This document shows positions 7,842 through 16,802 of a stretch of DNA of 64,000 bases, in pieces. Origin of the DNA: JALYLC01 sp963743275. Its GTDB lineage: Bacteria > Actinomycetota > Thermoleophilia > Gaiellales > JALYLC01. The stretch covers positions 992,001 through 1,056,000 of the forward strand of contig CAVUPB010000008.1 in assembly GCA_963743275.1 (NCBI GenBank), in the 5' to 3' direction. Both the position numbers and the translations under genes were made by a program. The first letter of the stretch is position 1. Each line of letters starts with the position of its first letter. Below the pieces are notes generated by a model. It searched no databases, was not told where the DNA came from, and saw nothing but the letters and a program-made list of their open reading frames with translations.

Positions 7842-9727
7842 ATGCGGGTCACGATCGACGGCAACGAGGCTGCGGCCTCGGTCGCGTACCGGCTCAACGA
7901 GGTCTGCTGCATCTATCCGATCACGCCGTCGTCGCCGATGGCCGACCTCGTGGACGACTGGTCGAGCGCGCGGCGCCCGAACGCCTGGGGCAGCGTGCCG
8001 TCGGTCGTGGAGATGCAGAGCGAGGGCGGCGCAGCCGGCGCGCTGCACGGAGCGCTGCAGAGCGGAGCGCTCGCGACGACCTTCACGGCGTCGCAGGGCC
8101 TCCTCCTGATGATCCCGAACATGTACAAGATCGCCGGCGAGCTGACGCCGGCCGTGATCCAGGTCGCGGCCCGTTCGCTTGCGGCGCAGGGACTGTCGAT
8201 CTTCGGCGACCACTCGGACGTGATGGCGGTCCGCCAGACGGGGTTCGCGCTGCTCGCCTCGGCCTCCGTCCAGGAGGCCCACGACCTGGCGCTGGTGGCG
8301 CAGGCCGCGACGCTGTCGACGCGGGTGCCGTTCGTGCACTTCTTCGACGGGTTCCGGACATCGCACGAGCTGAACACGGTGGAGTTGCTCGCCGACGACG
8401 ACCTGCGGGCGCTCGTGCCCGAGGAGCTCGTGCGGGCCCATCGCGAGCGGGCGCTCTCACCCGAGCGGCCGTTCATCCGGGGCACGGCGCAGAACCCGGA
8501 CGTCTACTTCCAGGCGCGCGAGACGGTGAACCCCTTCTACGCCCGCGTGCCCGCGGTCGTCGAGGACGTGATGGCGCGCCTCGGCGAGCGTTGCGGCCGC
8601 CGCTACCACGTCGTCGAGTACAGCGGGCATCCCGAGGCCGAGCGCGTGATCGTGATGATGGGCTCGGGCGGCGAGACGGTGCGGGAGACCGTGGCGTGGC
8701 TCAACGCGCGCGGCGGGCGGGTCGGTGTCGTGCAGGTGCGGCTGTACCGGCCGTTCCCCGTCCAGGCGTTGCTCGGAGCCGTGCCCGCGTCTGCGCGCCG
8801 GATCGCCGTTCTCGACCGCACCAAGGAGCCCGGCTCGCTCGGCGAGCCGCTCTTCCTCGACACGGTCGCCGCGCTGGCCGAGTCGCATGCGGACGGCGAG
8901 CGGGCGGTCATGCCGAGGGTGATCGGCGGCCGCTACGGCCTGTCCTCGAAGGAGTTCACCCCGGGCATGGTCGCCGGCGTGTTCGACGAGCTCGAGGGCG
9001 AGCGACCGCGTCGCCGCTTCACGATCGGCATCAACGACGACGTCTCCGGCACGAGCCTGCAGTACGACGCTGCGCTCGACATCGAGCCGGCCGGGACGGT
9101 TCGGGCGGTCTTCTTCGGCCTGGGCGCGGATGGAACGGTCGGGGCGAACAAGAACACGATCAAGATCCTCGGGTCGGAGGAAGGTCTCTACGCGCAGGGC
9201 TACTTCGTCTACGACTCGAAGAAGTCGGGCTCGCAGACGGTGTCGCACCTGCGCTTCGGCCCGCAGCCGATCCACGCGCCGTATCTCGTCCAGCAGGCGA
9301 GCTTCGTCGGCTGCCACCACTTCGGGTTGCTGGATCGCGTCGACGTGCTCGCCCGAGCGGCCCCCGGCGCCACCCTGCTGCTCAACTGCTCGCACGCACC
9401 GGACGACGTGTGGGACGCGCTGTCGCGTCCGGTCCAGGAGCAGATCCTCGCCAAGCACGTCGACGTGTACGTGATCGACGCCGGCCGGATCGCCCGCGAG
9501 GTCGGCCTGGCCGGGCGTATCAACATCGTGCTGCAGACCTGCTTCTTCGCCATCTCCGGCGTCCTGCCGCGCGAGCAGGCGATCGCCCGCATCAAGGAGG
9601 CGGTCGCACGGACGTACGGCCGGCGCGGCGACGTGGTGGTCGAGCGCAACCAGGCTGCGGTCGACCAGGCGCTGGCCGGGCTGAGCCGGGTCGAGGTTCC
9701 CGGAGCGGCCGACGGCGAGCCGCGGCC
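7842..9727 (+). CDS. nifJ: pyruvate:ferredoxin oxidoreductase, N-terminal part before a frameshift
   Basis: First ~628 residues of a one-chain NifJ-type enzyme that converts pyruvate, CoA and oxidised ferredoxin to acetyl-CoA, CO2 and reduced ferredoxin. Visible are the pyrimidine-binding domain start (YPITPSSPMADL), the domain II/III region with RPFP, and GTVGANKNTIKILG of the gamma-type domain. The reading frame leaves the family sequence at about 9715-9727, after GLSRVEVPGAADGEP. The frame itself stays open to 10772, but as Arg-rich nonsense. Dropping one base in CCGCGG gives a continuous 1190-residue protein with the next entry, the normal NifJ length. Confidence 0.85.
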
Positions 9728-11415
9728 TGCCGCTGGTCGTTCCCGCGCACGCGCCCGAGTTCGTGCGCACCGTCACGGCGGAGATGATGGCCGGCCGCGG
9801 CGACGCGCTTCCGGTCAGCGCGCTGCCGGTGGACGGCACCTACCCGAGCGGCACCGCCGCCTTCGAGAAGCGCAACATCTCCGACCTCGTCGCCGTCTGG
9901 GATCCCGACCTCTGCATCCAGTGCGGCAACTGCAGCTTCGTCTGCCCGCACAGCGTCATCCGTTCCCGGCACTACGACCAGTCCAAGCTGGAGAGCGCGC
10001 CCGACGGGTTCCGGTCGGCCCCGCTCAACGCCGTCGGCCTCCCGGACACGCGCTACACGCTGCAGGTCTACGTCGAGGACTGCACCGGCTGCGCGCTGTG
10101 CGTCGAGGCCTGCCCCGTCGCGGCGCCGGGCGACCCCGCCCGCAAGGCGATCAACCTCGCGCCGCGCGAGCCGCTGCTGGCAGCCGAGCAGGCCGGCACC
10201 GCGTTCTTCGAGACGCTGCCCGCGACCGACCGGGCCCGGGTCGACTTCGGCACCGTGCGCGGCACCCAGTTCCTGGAGCCGCTCTTCGAGTTCTCCGGCG
10301 CCTGCGCCGGCTGCGGCGAGACGCCCTACCTGAAGCTCCTCTCGCAGCTGTTCGGCGACCGCATGATGGTCGCCAACGCGACGGGCTGCTCGTCGATCTA
10401 CGGCGGGAACCTGCCCACCACGCCCTGGACGACCGACGCCGCCGGGCGCGGCCCGGCCTGGTCGAACTCCCTCTTCGAGGACAACGCCGAGTTCGGGCTG
10501 GGCTTCCGGCTCGCCGCCGACCAGCACACCGAGCTGGCCCGGCGACGCCTCGCCGAGCTACGGGGCGTGCTGGGCTCGAAGCTCGTCGACGGGATCCTGG
10601 AGGCACCGCAGCTCGGCGAGTCGGAGCTGCAGGCGCAGCGCGAGGCGGTGGCGAAGCTGAGGCGGCGCCTCGACGAGCTGGACGGGCCCGCCGTCTCCGA
10701 CCTGATCAGCGTCATCGACTACCTCGTCCGGCGCAGCGTCTGGATCGTCGGCGGCGACGGCTGGGCCTATGACATCGGCTCGGGCGGGCTCGACCACGTC
10801 CTCGCCAGCGGGCGCAACGTCAACGTGCTCGTGCTCGATACCGAGGTCTACTCGAACACCGGCGGCCAGATGTCGAAGGCGACGCCGCTCGGCGCCGTCG
10901 CCAAGTTCGCCGCCGCCGGCAAGACGGTGCCGAAGAAGGACATGGCCCTGCAGGCGATCGCCTACGGCAGCGTCTACGTGGCCCGCGTCGCGATGGGCGC
11001 CGATCCCCAGCAGACCCTGCGCGCCTTCCGCGAGGCCGAGGCGTACGACGGTCCGTCGCTGGTGCTCGCCTACAGCCACTGCATCGCCCACGGAATCGAG
11101 ATGCGCGACGGGCTCGCGCAGCAGTACCGCGCCGTCGCAAGCGGCCACTGGCCGCTGATCCGGTACGACCCGATGGTGCGCGCCGCCGGGGGCAACCCGT
11201 TCCTGCTGGACTCGCCACGGCCGCGCCTCCCGCTGTCCGACTACACCAACCGCGAGCTGCGCTACCGCACGCTCGCCAGCCACGACCCGGCCGAGGCCGA
11301 GCGCCTGCACGGCCTGGCCGAGCAGGCGGTCGACCAGCGCTGGGACACCTACGAAGAGATGGCCACCCGCGGCGCACACCACTTCGCCGCCGACGCCCGC
11401 AAGAGCCGCCGATGA
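9728..11415 (+). CDS. nifJ: pyruvate:ferredoxin oxidoreductase, C-terminal part after a frameshift
   Basis: Continuation of NifJ in the +1 frame, first recognisable as LPLVVPAHAPEFVRTVTAE. It carries GTAAFEKRNI, a 4Fe-4S motif CIQCGNCSFVCPH, a second CTGCALCVEACP, the CAGCGETPYLKLL and ATGCSSIYGG segments of the TPP domain, and the TPP-Mg site GDGWAYDIG...NVLVLDTEVYSNTGGQ. If translated separately it could begin at GTG 9763, but that would remove nothing functional from the first half and leave both halves incomplete. The stop overlaps the next gene (ATGA). Whether the break is real or a sequencing error cannot be decided here. Confidence 0.85.
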
Positions 11416-12422
11416 ATCTCGTGACCGACTACATGGGCCTCGCGCTGCGCAATCCGCTGATCGCGTCCGCATCCCCGCTCTCGCAGACCGTGGACGGCGT
11501 CCAGAGGCTGGCCGCCGCCGGCGTCGGCGCCGTCGTGCTCTACTCGCTCTTCGAGGAGCAGGTGCGCCGCGAGGCGGCTGAGAACGCCCGGCTCGTCGAC
11601 GCCGGCAGCGAGAGCTTCGCCGAGTCGCTGTCGTACTTCCCGGCCTCGGCCGATGAAGAGACCGGCCCGCGCCGCTACCTGAGCCTGATCGAGCGCGCCG
11701 TGGCCGCCGTCGACGTCCCCGTCATCGCCAGCCTGAACGGCGTCACGCCCGGCGGCTGGGCCGGCTACGCCCGGGCGATGCAGGATGCCGGCGCCTCCGC
11801 GATCGAGCTGAACATCTACTACCTGCCGGGCGACCCGCGCATCTCCGGGCGCGATGTCGAGCAGCGTCATGTCGATGTCCTCCGCGGCGTCAAGGACGCC
11901 GTCAGCGTGCCGGTGGCCGTGAAGCTGAGCCCGTACTTCAGCTCGACCGGCGAGATGGCGCGACGGCTGGACGAGGCCGGAGCCGACGCGCTCGTGCTCT
12001 TCAACCGCTTCCTCCAGCCCGAGATCGACCCCGAGACCCTCGCCGTCGTGCCCGCCGTCGGCCTCTCCAGCCCAGCCGAAGGCCGGCTGCCGCGTACGTG
12101 GATCGCACTCCTGCACGGACGGGTGCGCGCCGCGCTCGCGGCGACCACCGGGGTCGACGAAGCGGCCGACGTGGCCCGGTACCTGCTCGCGGGCGCCGAC
12201 GTCGTCATGACCGCCTCGGCGCTCTTGCGGCACGGCCCGGAGCACGCAACCGTGCTGCTCGACGGCCTGTCGGACTGGATGACGCGCAAGGGCTACGCAA
12301 CCGTCGACGAGCTGCGCGGGATGCTCGCCGTGCCGCCCGGCACGGATGCGGCGCTCTACGAGCGAGCCGGCTACGTCGGCGCCCTGCGGCAGGCCAACAG
12401 CGACATCTACGGGCCCTGGTGA
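11412..12422 (+). CDS. dihydroorotate dehydrogenase-like FMN protein
   Basis: 336 residues, class 1 DHOD-like TIM barrel: NPLIASASPLSQTVDGVQRLAAAGVGAVVLYSLFEEQ at the N-terminus, the barrel segments VIASLNGVTPGGWAGYARAMQDAGASAIELNIYYLPG and VPVAVKLSPYFS, and near the C-terminus LLAGADVVMTASALLRHGP for FMN phosphate binding. This subgroup is commonly found beside nifJ and is not the pyrimidine-pathway enzyme; it probably takes part in flavin/ferredoxin electron transfer. ATG at 11412 overlaps the nifJ stop. It closes a three-gene redox operon. Confidence 0.8.
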   Translation: MNLVTDYMGLALRNPLIASASPLSQTVDGVQRLAAAGVGAVVLYSLFEEQVRREAAENARLVDAGSESFAESLSYFPASADEETGPRRYLSLIERAVAAVDVPVIASLNGVTPGGWAGYARAMQDAGASAIELNIYYLPGDPRISGRDVEQRHVDVLRGVKDAVSVPVAVKLSPYFSSTGEMARRLDEAGADALVLFNRFLQPEIDPETLAVVPAVGLSSPAEGRLPRTWIALLHGRVRAALAATTGVDEAADVARYLLAGADVVMTASALLRHGPEHATVLLDGLSDWMTRKGYATVDELRGMLAVPPGTDAALYERAGYVGALRQANSDIYGPW

Positions 12423-12466
12423 ACGAGCCACCGGCGACCTGCCGCGAGCACCGTCGCCGGCCCGCC

Positions 12467-12485
12467 GTCCCCGGAAGCCGGGGAC
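12467..12485. terminator. hairpin between convergent genes
   Basis: A perfect eight-base-pair stem, GTCCCCGG/CCGGGGAC with loop AAG, lies midway between the ends of the DHOD-like gene (plus) and the MFS gene (minus). There is no U-tract, which is common in high-GC actinomycetes. A bidirectional terminator is the simplest reading. Confidence 0.55.
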
Positions 12486-12506
12486 AGCGGGTCCGCGCTG
12501 ACGGCA

Positions 12507-13973
12507 TCAGTGCGCGAATGCCACGTCGAGCTCCGCGCTCGGCGCGGGCGTCCCGCTCGGCAGGATGAGCGCGGTGACGAGCGCGCCGGCGATGAAGATC
12601 CCCGTGGCCCAGCCGAAGGCGGTGCCGTAGCCGGAGATCGCGGCCGACGCCTGGGCGGCCGCGCCGCCGCCGTGCGTCGCGACGTAGTCGCTGATGGCGG
12701 CCGCGAAGAGCGTGTTGAGGAGCGCGGTGCCGACGGCGCCGCCGACCTGCTGCGTCGTGTTGACCATCGCCGAGGCGACGCCTGCGTCGCTCGTGGCGAC
12801 GCCCGCAGTGGCGGCGCTCATCGACGGGGCGAAGATCAGTCCCATGCCGAGCCCGAGCGGCAGCAGCGCCGGGAGGATGTTCGCCGCGTAGGTCGAGTCG
12901 ACGCCGAGCCGGGTCAGCATGAACATGCCGGCCGCAGCGAGCAGCATGCCGGCAGGCACGAGCGGTCGCGAGCCGTAGCGCGGGGCGAGCCGCGCCGTCG
13001 CGAGCGTCGCCGTGACCATGAGCGCCGCGACCATCGGCAGGAACGCGAGCCCCGTGCGCACCGGCGAGTAGCCGAGCGTCTGCTGGAGGTAGTAGGTGAG
13101 GAACAGGAAGACGCCGAAGATGCCTGCCGCCGAGATTGCGAAGGCGACGAACGAGCCGCCGCGGGTGCGGTCGAGCACGACGCGCAGGGGCAGCAGCGGG
13201 TGCGCGGCGCGCCGCTGGATCGCGGCGAACGCCCCCAGGAGCGCGACGCCCGCGACGAGGAACGCCGCAGTCACCGGGTTGCTCCAGCTCGTCGTCTCGG
13301 CATGCGAGAGTCCGTAGACGACCGAGAAGAGGCCGCCCGAGGCGGTGAGGACGCCGGGCACGTCGAAACGCGGCCGGTCGGGGTGCGGAGCGTGGGCGAC
13401 GAGCGCGATCGCGCCGGCGGCTGCCGGGATGGCGAAGGCGAGGTTGACGTACATCGCGAAGCGCCACGAGAGGTACTCGGTGAGGACGCCGCCGAGCAGC
13501 AGGCCGATCGCGCCGCCCGCTCCCGCGATGGCCCCGAAGATGCCGAATGCGCGTGCACGATCAGCACCGGCCGGGAACGTGGTCGTCAGCAGCGAGAGGG
13601 CCGCGGGCGCGAGCAGCGCACCGAAGACGCCCTGCAGCGCGCGCGCCCCGACGAGCACCTCGAAGCTCTGAGCGGCGCCACCCACGGCGGACGCGGCCGC
13701 GAAGCCGAGCAGGCCCGTGACGAACGTCCACTTGCGGCCGAAGAGGTCGCCGAGCTTGCCGCCGAGCAGGAGCAGGCTGCCGAAGGCCAGTGCGTAGGCC
13801 GTGACGATCCACTGGCGTGAACCGTCGGAGAAGTGCAGCGCGTCCTGCGCCGAGGGGAGCGCGATGTTCACGACGGTGGCATCGAGCACGACCATCAGCT
13901 GCGCGATGCTGAGGACGGCGAGGATCGCCCACCTCCGGGGGTGGGCGGAATCGAGTCGGGCGGGAGCGGTCAT
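12507..13973 (-). CDS. MFS multidrug exporter, DHA2 (EmrB/QacA) family
   Basis: 488 residues with about 14 hydrophobic helices. The first helix has the DHA2 hallmark LMVVLDATVVNIALPSAQ, and a motif A-like loop GKLGDLFGRKWTF follows helix 2. Motif C is seen as GAIAGAGGAIGLLLGG. Proton-driven export of hydrophobic drugs or metabolites at the cytoplasmic membrane is the family role. It is transcribed divergently from the TetR-type gene, with repeated operator-like sequences between them, so it is probably repressed by that regulator and induced by a substrate. Confidence 0.9.
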   Translation of the reverse strand: MTAPARLDSAHPRRWAILAVLSIAQLMVVLDATVVNIALPSAQDALHFSDGSRQWIVTAYALAFGSLLLLGGKLGDLFGRKWTFVTGLLGFAAASAVGGAAQSFEVLVGARALQGVFGALLAPAALSLLTTTFPAGADRARAFGIFGAIAGAGGAIGLLLGGVLTEYLSWRFAMYVNLAFAIPAAAGAIALVAHAPHPDRPRFDVPGVLTASGGLFSVVYGLSHAETTSWSNPVTAAFLVAGVALLGAFAAIQRRAAHPLLPLRVVLDRTRGGSFVAFAISAAGIFGVFLFLTYYLQQTLGYSPVRTGLAFLPMVAALMVTATLATARLAPRYGSRPLVPAGMLLAAAGMFMLTRLGVDSTYAANILPALLPLGLGMGLIFAPSMSAATAGVATSDAGVASAMVNTTQQVGGAVGTALLNTLFAAAISDYVATHGGGAAAQASAAISGYGTAFGWATGIFIAGALVTALILPSGTPAPSAELDVAFAH

Positions 13974-14004
13974 CGGGGTGGGTCCCTTCGGCGGTCTGCA
14001 GGAT

Positions 14005-14047
14005 CAAGTGGAGGCAACTTCTCCAAGTGGAGGTTACATCTCAACTT
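14005..14047. promoter_or_regulatory. probable TetR operator region
   Basis: CAAGTGGAGG occurs twice in direct orientation (14005-14014 and 14024-14033). The second copy forms an imperfect palindrome AAGTGGAG/CTCAACTT (14025-14032 and 14040-14047, 7 of 8 pairs). It lies between the divergent MFS and TetR genes, 32-74 bases before the MFS start. The position and symmetry fit an operator for the TetR protein. Confidence 0.6.
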
Positions 14048-14096
14048 ATGCTCCGAGCGTAGCACGGAAAACGGAGAGATGTCCGCCGGTTAGTGC

Positions 14097-14102
14097 TATT
14101 CT
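14097..14102 (+). promoter_or_regulatory. -10 box of probable leaderless tetR-type transcript
   Basis: TATTCT ends six bases before the GTG start at 14109, so transcription would begin at or next to the start codon. No ribosome site is present, consistent with a leaderless mRNA. No good -35 box is visible. Confidence 0.5.
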
Positions 14103-14108
14103 CGGTTC

Positions 14109-14803
14109 GTGGCCACCGATGCAAGCCAGCCCGTGAGCGGCGAGCGACCGCTCCGCCGCGACGCCGCCCGCAACCGCGAGCGCATACTCGCGGCCGCCGG
14201 CGAGGTCTTCGCCACGCGCGGCCTCGAGGTCACGCTCGACGACATCGCCCACCACGCGGGCGTCGGCGTCGGAACCGTCTACCGGCGGTTCCGCGACAAG
14301 GAGCAGTTGATCGACGCGCTCTTCGACGACCGCATGGACGCGGTCGTGACGGCTGCGGAGGAGGCGCTGGCGGCCGCTGATCCGTGGCTCGGCCTGGAGG
14401 GGTTCTTCGTCGCCATCCTCGAGCTCCAGGCTGCCGACCGGGGACTGCGGGAGCTCGCGTTCGCGGGTCAGCACGGACGCGAGCGCGTGGCGAGAGCGCG
14501 GGCCCAGCTCGAGCCGCTCGTCGACGAGCTCGTGACCCGGGGCAGGCCTCCGGGCACCTGCGCGCCGATCTCCGCGCAGACGACGTGCCGGTCATCCAGA
14601 AGATGCTGGCCGAGGTGATCGACATCGCAGGCGCCGTCAGCCCCGACCTCTGGCGCCGCTACCTCGCGATCGTGCTCGACGGCCTCAGCACCCGGCGCGA
14701 CGGCCCGACGCCACTGCCCGTGCCGGCACTCGAGCACGGCCAGCTCGAGAGCTGCATGCAATCCTGGCGCCCGGCGCGCGGCGTACGGCCACCGACGGCT
14801 TGA
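14109..14803 (+). CDS. TetR family repressor (frameshifted)
   Basis: DNA-binding regulator, probably of the divergent MFS exporter. The N-terminal HTH is clear: ILAAAGEVFATRGLEVTLDDIAHHAGVGVGTVYRRFRDKEQLID, residues about 25-68. The ligand domain follows to LEPLVDELVTR. After a GGGG run at 14539-14542 the frame is lost, and the family-like sequence continues one base back (SGHLRADLRADDVPVIQKML...LWRRYLAIVLDGL) to TGA at 14801-14803. One extra G would give a normal 231-residue protein. In the sequence as given, the first frame ends at 14618 with 169 residues and a nonsense tail. The gene may be intact with a sequencing deletion or truly inactive. Confidence 0.8.
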
Positions 14804-14891
14804 GCCGAGCGTGACGGGCGCCCGGCCGCCGGCCGCCTCGTCGAGGAGGGGCCGACGGCGAGAGCGCCGAGCCAGTCGGTCCGGCCCCTAC

Positions 14892-16136
14892 CTAGATCGC
14901 GGTGGACCCGCGCTTCCGCGTGGCCAGGAAGGTCTTCTCGAAGGCGATCTTCGCCCAGTGAGCGTAGGGTCCGGCGAGGACGTGCGTGTGCTTGCCGCCG
15001 CCGAGGACGCGGTCGGTCTTGATCGCCATGCCGCTGTCGCCGGCGTCGAGGATGCAGATCGCGCCGAGATCGTCGATGGCGATTCGCTTCGGCTTGCCGC
15101 CGATCAGATCTGCCGCGATGTTCTGCGCGGCCACCTTCGCCATGTGCTCTGACATGTGGCCGGTCTTGGGCACCCCGGTCGGGATGAGCGTCGGCTTGGG
15201 CGGGATGATCGCGATGTCGACGCCGGCTGCGAAGACGGCCGGATGGTCGACGTGCCGGTATTCATCGTTCACGGGGATGAAGCCGGCGGGGTTGCCGAGA
15301 CCGGGGGTCTTGGTGACGGCATCGACGCCGGTGAACGGCGGCACGATCATCGCGAAGCCGAACGGCAGCACCTCGCCGCCTGCGAGCTGGATCTCGCCCT
15401 CGCGGACCTCGTCGATCGACGCATTCGCGATGCCGCGGATGCCGAGCCGGTCGAAGAACTTCGTCACGCGCTTCTCCGAGTCGCCGACGCCACCGAGGCC
15501 GAAGTGGCCGAGAAACGGCTCGGACGAGATGAACGTGACCGGCACCTCGCCGGCCAGGCCGGCCTTCTTCAGCTGATACCGGGTGTTGAGCAGGAACTCG
15601 TAGGACGCGCCGAAGCAGGATCCGCCCTGCGCGGTGCCGACGACGACGGGCCCTGGATCCTCGAGGAACCGCTGCCAGGCCTCACGCGCTTGCTCCGCGT
15701 GCTCGAGATTGCAGACGGACTGCGTGTAGCCGCTCTCGGGTCCCAGTCCCGGGATCTTGTCGAACGCCAGTCGGGGCCCGGTCGCGACCACGAGCCGGTC
15801 GTAGGGAATCTCGCCGTCGGCGGTCAGGACGAACCCGCGTTCGAGATCGAAGCTCTCGGCGGCGGCGTGGACGAAGCGGATGCCCTTGCGCTCGTAGACC
15901 GGAGCGAGCTTGAAGGTGACGTCCTTGGCGCTGCGTTTGCCGAAGGGCAGCCAGATGAGCGACGGGATGAACGTGAAGTGGTCGCGGCGGTCGAGCACGG
16001 TCACCTCGACGCGGTCCTTCATCCGCCGCTTCACCGCGAGGGCGGCGGTGAGGCCGGCGAAGCTCGAGCCGGCGACAACCACTCGGTGCCGGCCGGCGAA
16101 GGCGCTTGCACTGACGGTGGGACCGGCTGCGCTCAT
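14892..16136 (-). CDS. sulfide:quinone oxidoreductase-like FAD protein
   Basis: 414 residues, flavin-dependent pyridine-nucleotide-disulfide family without a classical NAD role. FAD site VVVAGSSFAGLTAALAVKRR lies near residue 20, DHFTFIPSLIWLPFG follows, VVATGPRLAFDKIPG is near 115, and the second FAD segment HPAVFAAGVDIAI near 300. Cysteines are seen in SVCNLEH, GGSCFGASYEF and ICILDAGD, so the usual SQR cysteines are only partly matched and the substrate could be sulfide or another reductant. C-terminal amphipathic helices (WAKIAFEKTFLATRK) suit membrane association. ATG at 16136 follows GGAGG. The thiol-fold gene upstream ends 21 bases before, suggesting an operon. Confidence 0.8.
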   Translation of the reverse strand: MSAAGPTVSASAFAGRHRVVVAGSSFAGLTAALAVKRRMKDRVEVTVLDRRDHFTFIPSLIWLPFGKRSAKDVTFKLAPVYERKGIRFVHAAAESFDLERGFVLTADGEIPYDRLVVATGPRLAFDKIPGLGPESGYTQSVCNLEHAEQAREAWQRFLEDPGPVVVGTAQGGSCFGASYEFLLNTRYQLKKAGLAGEVPVTFISSEPFLGHFGLGGVGDSEKRVTKFFDRLGIRGIANASIDEVREGEIQLAGGEVLPFGFAMIVPPFTGVDAVTKTPGLGNPAGFIPVNDEYRHVDHPAVFAAGVDIAIIPPKPTLIPTGVPKTGHMSEHMAKVAAQNIAADLIGGKPKRIAIDDLGAICILDAGDSGMAIKTDRVLGGGKHTHVLAGPYAHWAKIAFEKTFLATRKRGSTAI

Positions 16137-16157
16137 CGTGTCGCCTCCAGGTGGAGA

Positions 16158-16562
16158 TCAGCGTTTGGACATTCGCTTCGGTCGCGGTGCATGCTTCGGC
16201 GGTGGCTCTGGAACGGCCCCGGCCGAGGCTGATCTCTGCCGGCACGCGGTCGCGGGAGACAGCGCCTCCTGCAGTTCGCGACGGTGGATCTTCTCGGCCT
16301 TGGCGCGTTGCGCCTCGGCCCCGGAGGGCTCGGCGAAGTGCTCGTCGAGGTAGGCGCGGATCGCGTCCTCGCCGGTAACGGGCGTGCCATCGTCGAGCAG
16401 GAGCGCAGGGATCACGTCCGACCCGCTGGCAGCGACGAGCGCATGGCGGTCCGCCTTGTCGACGGCCACCTGGCGCGCGACATAGTCCACGCCAAGCTCG
16501 GTCAGCCGTTGGCGGACACGGCGCGACGATGGACACCACTCCGTCTGGAAGAGCTGCATCAT
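16158..16562 (-). CDS. glutaredoxin-like / GST N-terminal domain protein
   Basis: 134 residues from ATG at 16562 (a second ATG follows at once). Thioredoxin-fold pattern: MQLFQTEWCPSSRRVRQRLTELGVDY (active-site CPSS), then SDVIPALLLDDGTPVTGEDAIRAYLDEHF with the cis-Pro. The last 45 residues are charged and Pro/Arg-rich. A longer frame opens further upstream but is compositionally poor and lacks a ribosome site. Its place directly before an SQR-like gene suggests a role in thiol or persulfide handling; this is inference. The 240 bases upstream (16563-16802) hold nothing I can assign. Confidence 0.65.
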   Translation of the reverse strand: MMQLFQTEWCPSSRRVRQRLTELGVDYVARQVAVDKADRHALVAASGSDVIPALLLDDGTPVTGEDAIRAYLDEHFAEPSGAEAQRAKAEKIHRRELQEALSPATACRQRSASAGAVPEPPPKHAPRPKRMSKR

Positions 16563-16802
16563 CGCGACGCGAGTCCCACCGACGGCGGCAACCCGAGCAG
16601 CCGCACGAGCCGGCGGGCAAGGCCGCCGCGCACCGTCTCGCAGAGCGTGAACAGTCGTACCCATACCCGGATCGTCACCTACGGGCCCCGGCGTGACAAC
16701 GGGGTTGGCACCCATCAGAACTGCGGGAACCCCGTACGGATCGTCGCCGGCTGCGCGAGGCCTCGCCGCGGGCCGACGAGCTCCCGAGCCGATCAGCGCG
16801 GA

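Noticed and set aside
9728..10772. Continuation of the first nifJ frame beyond the break
   Set aside because: Sequence becomes Arg-rich nonsense, while NifJ motifs continue in the next frame.
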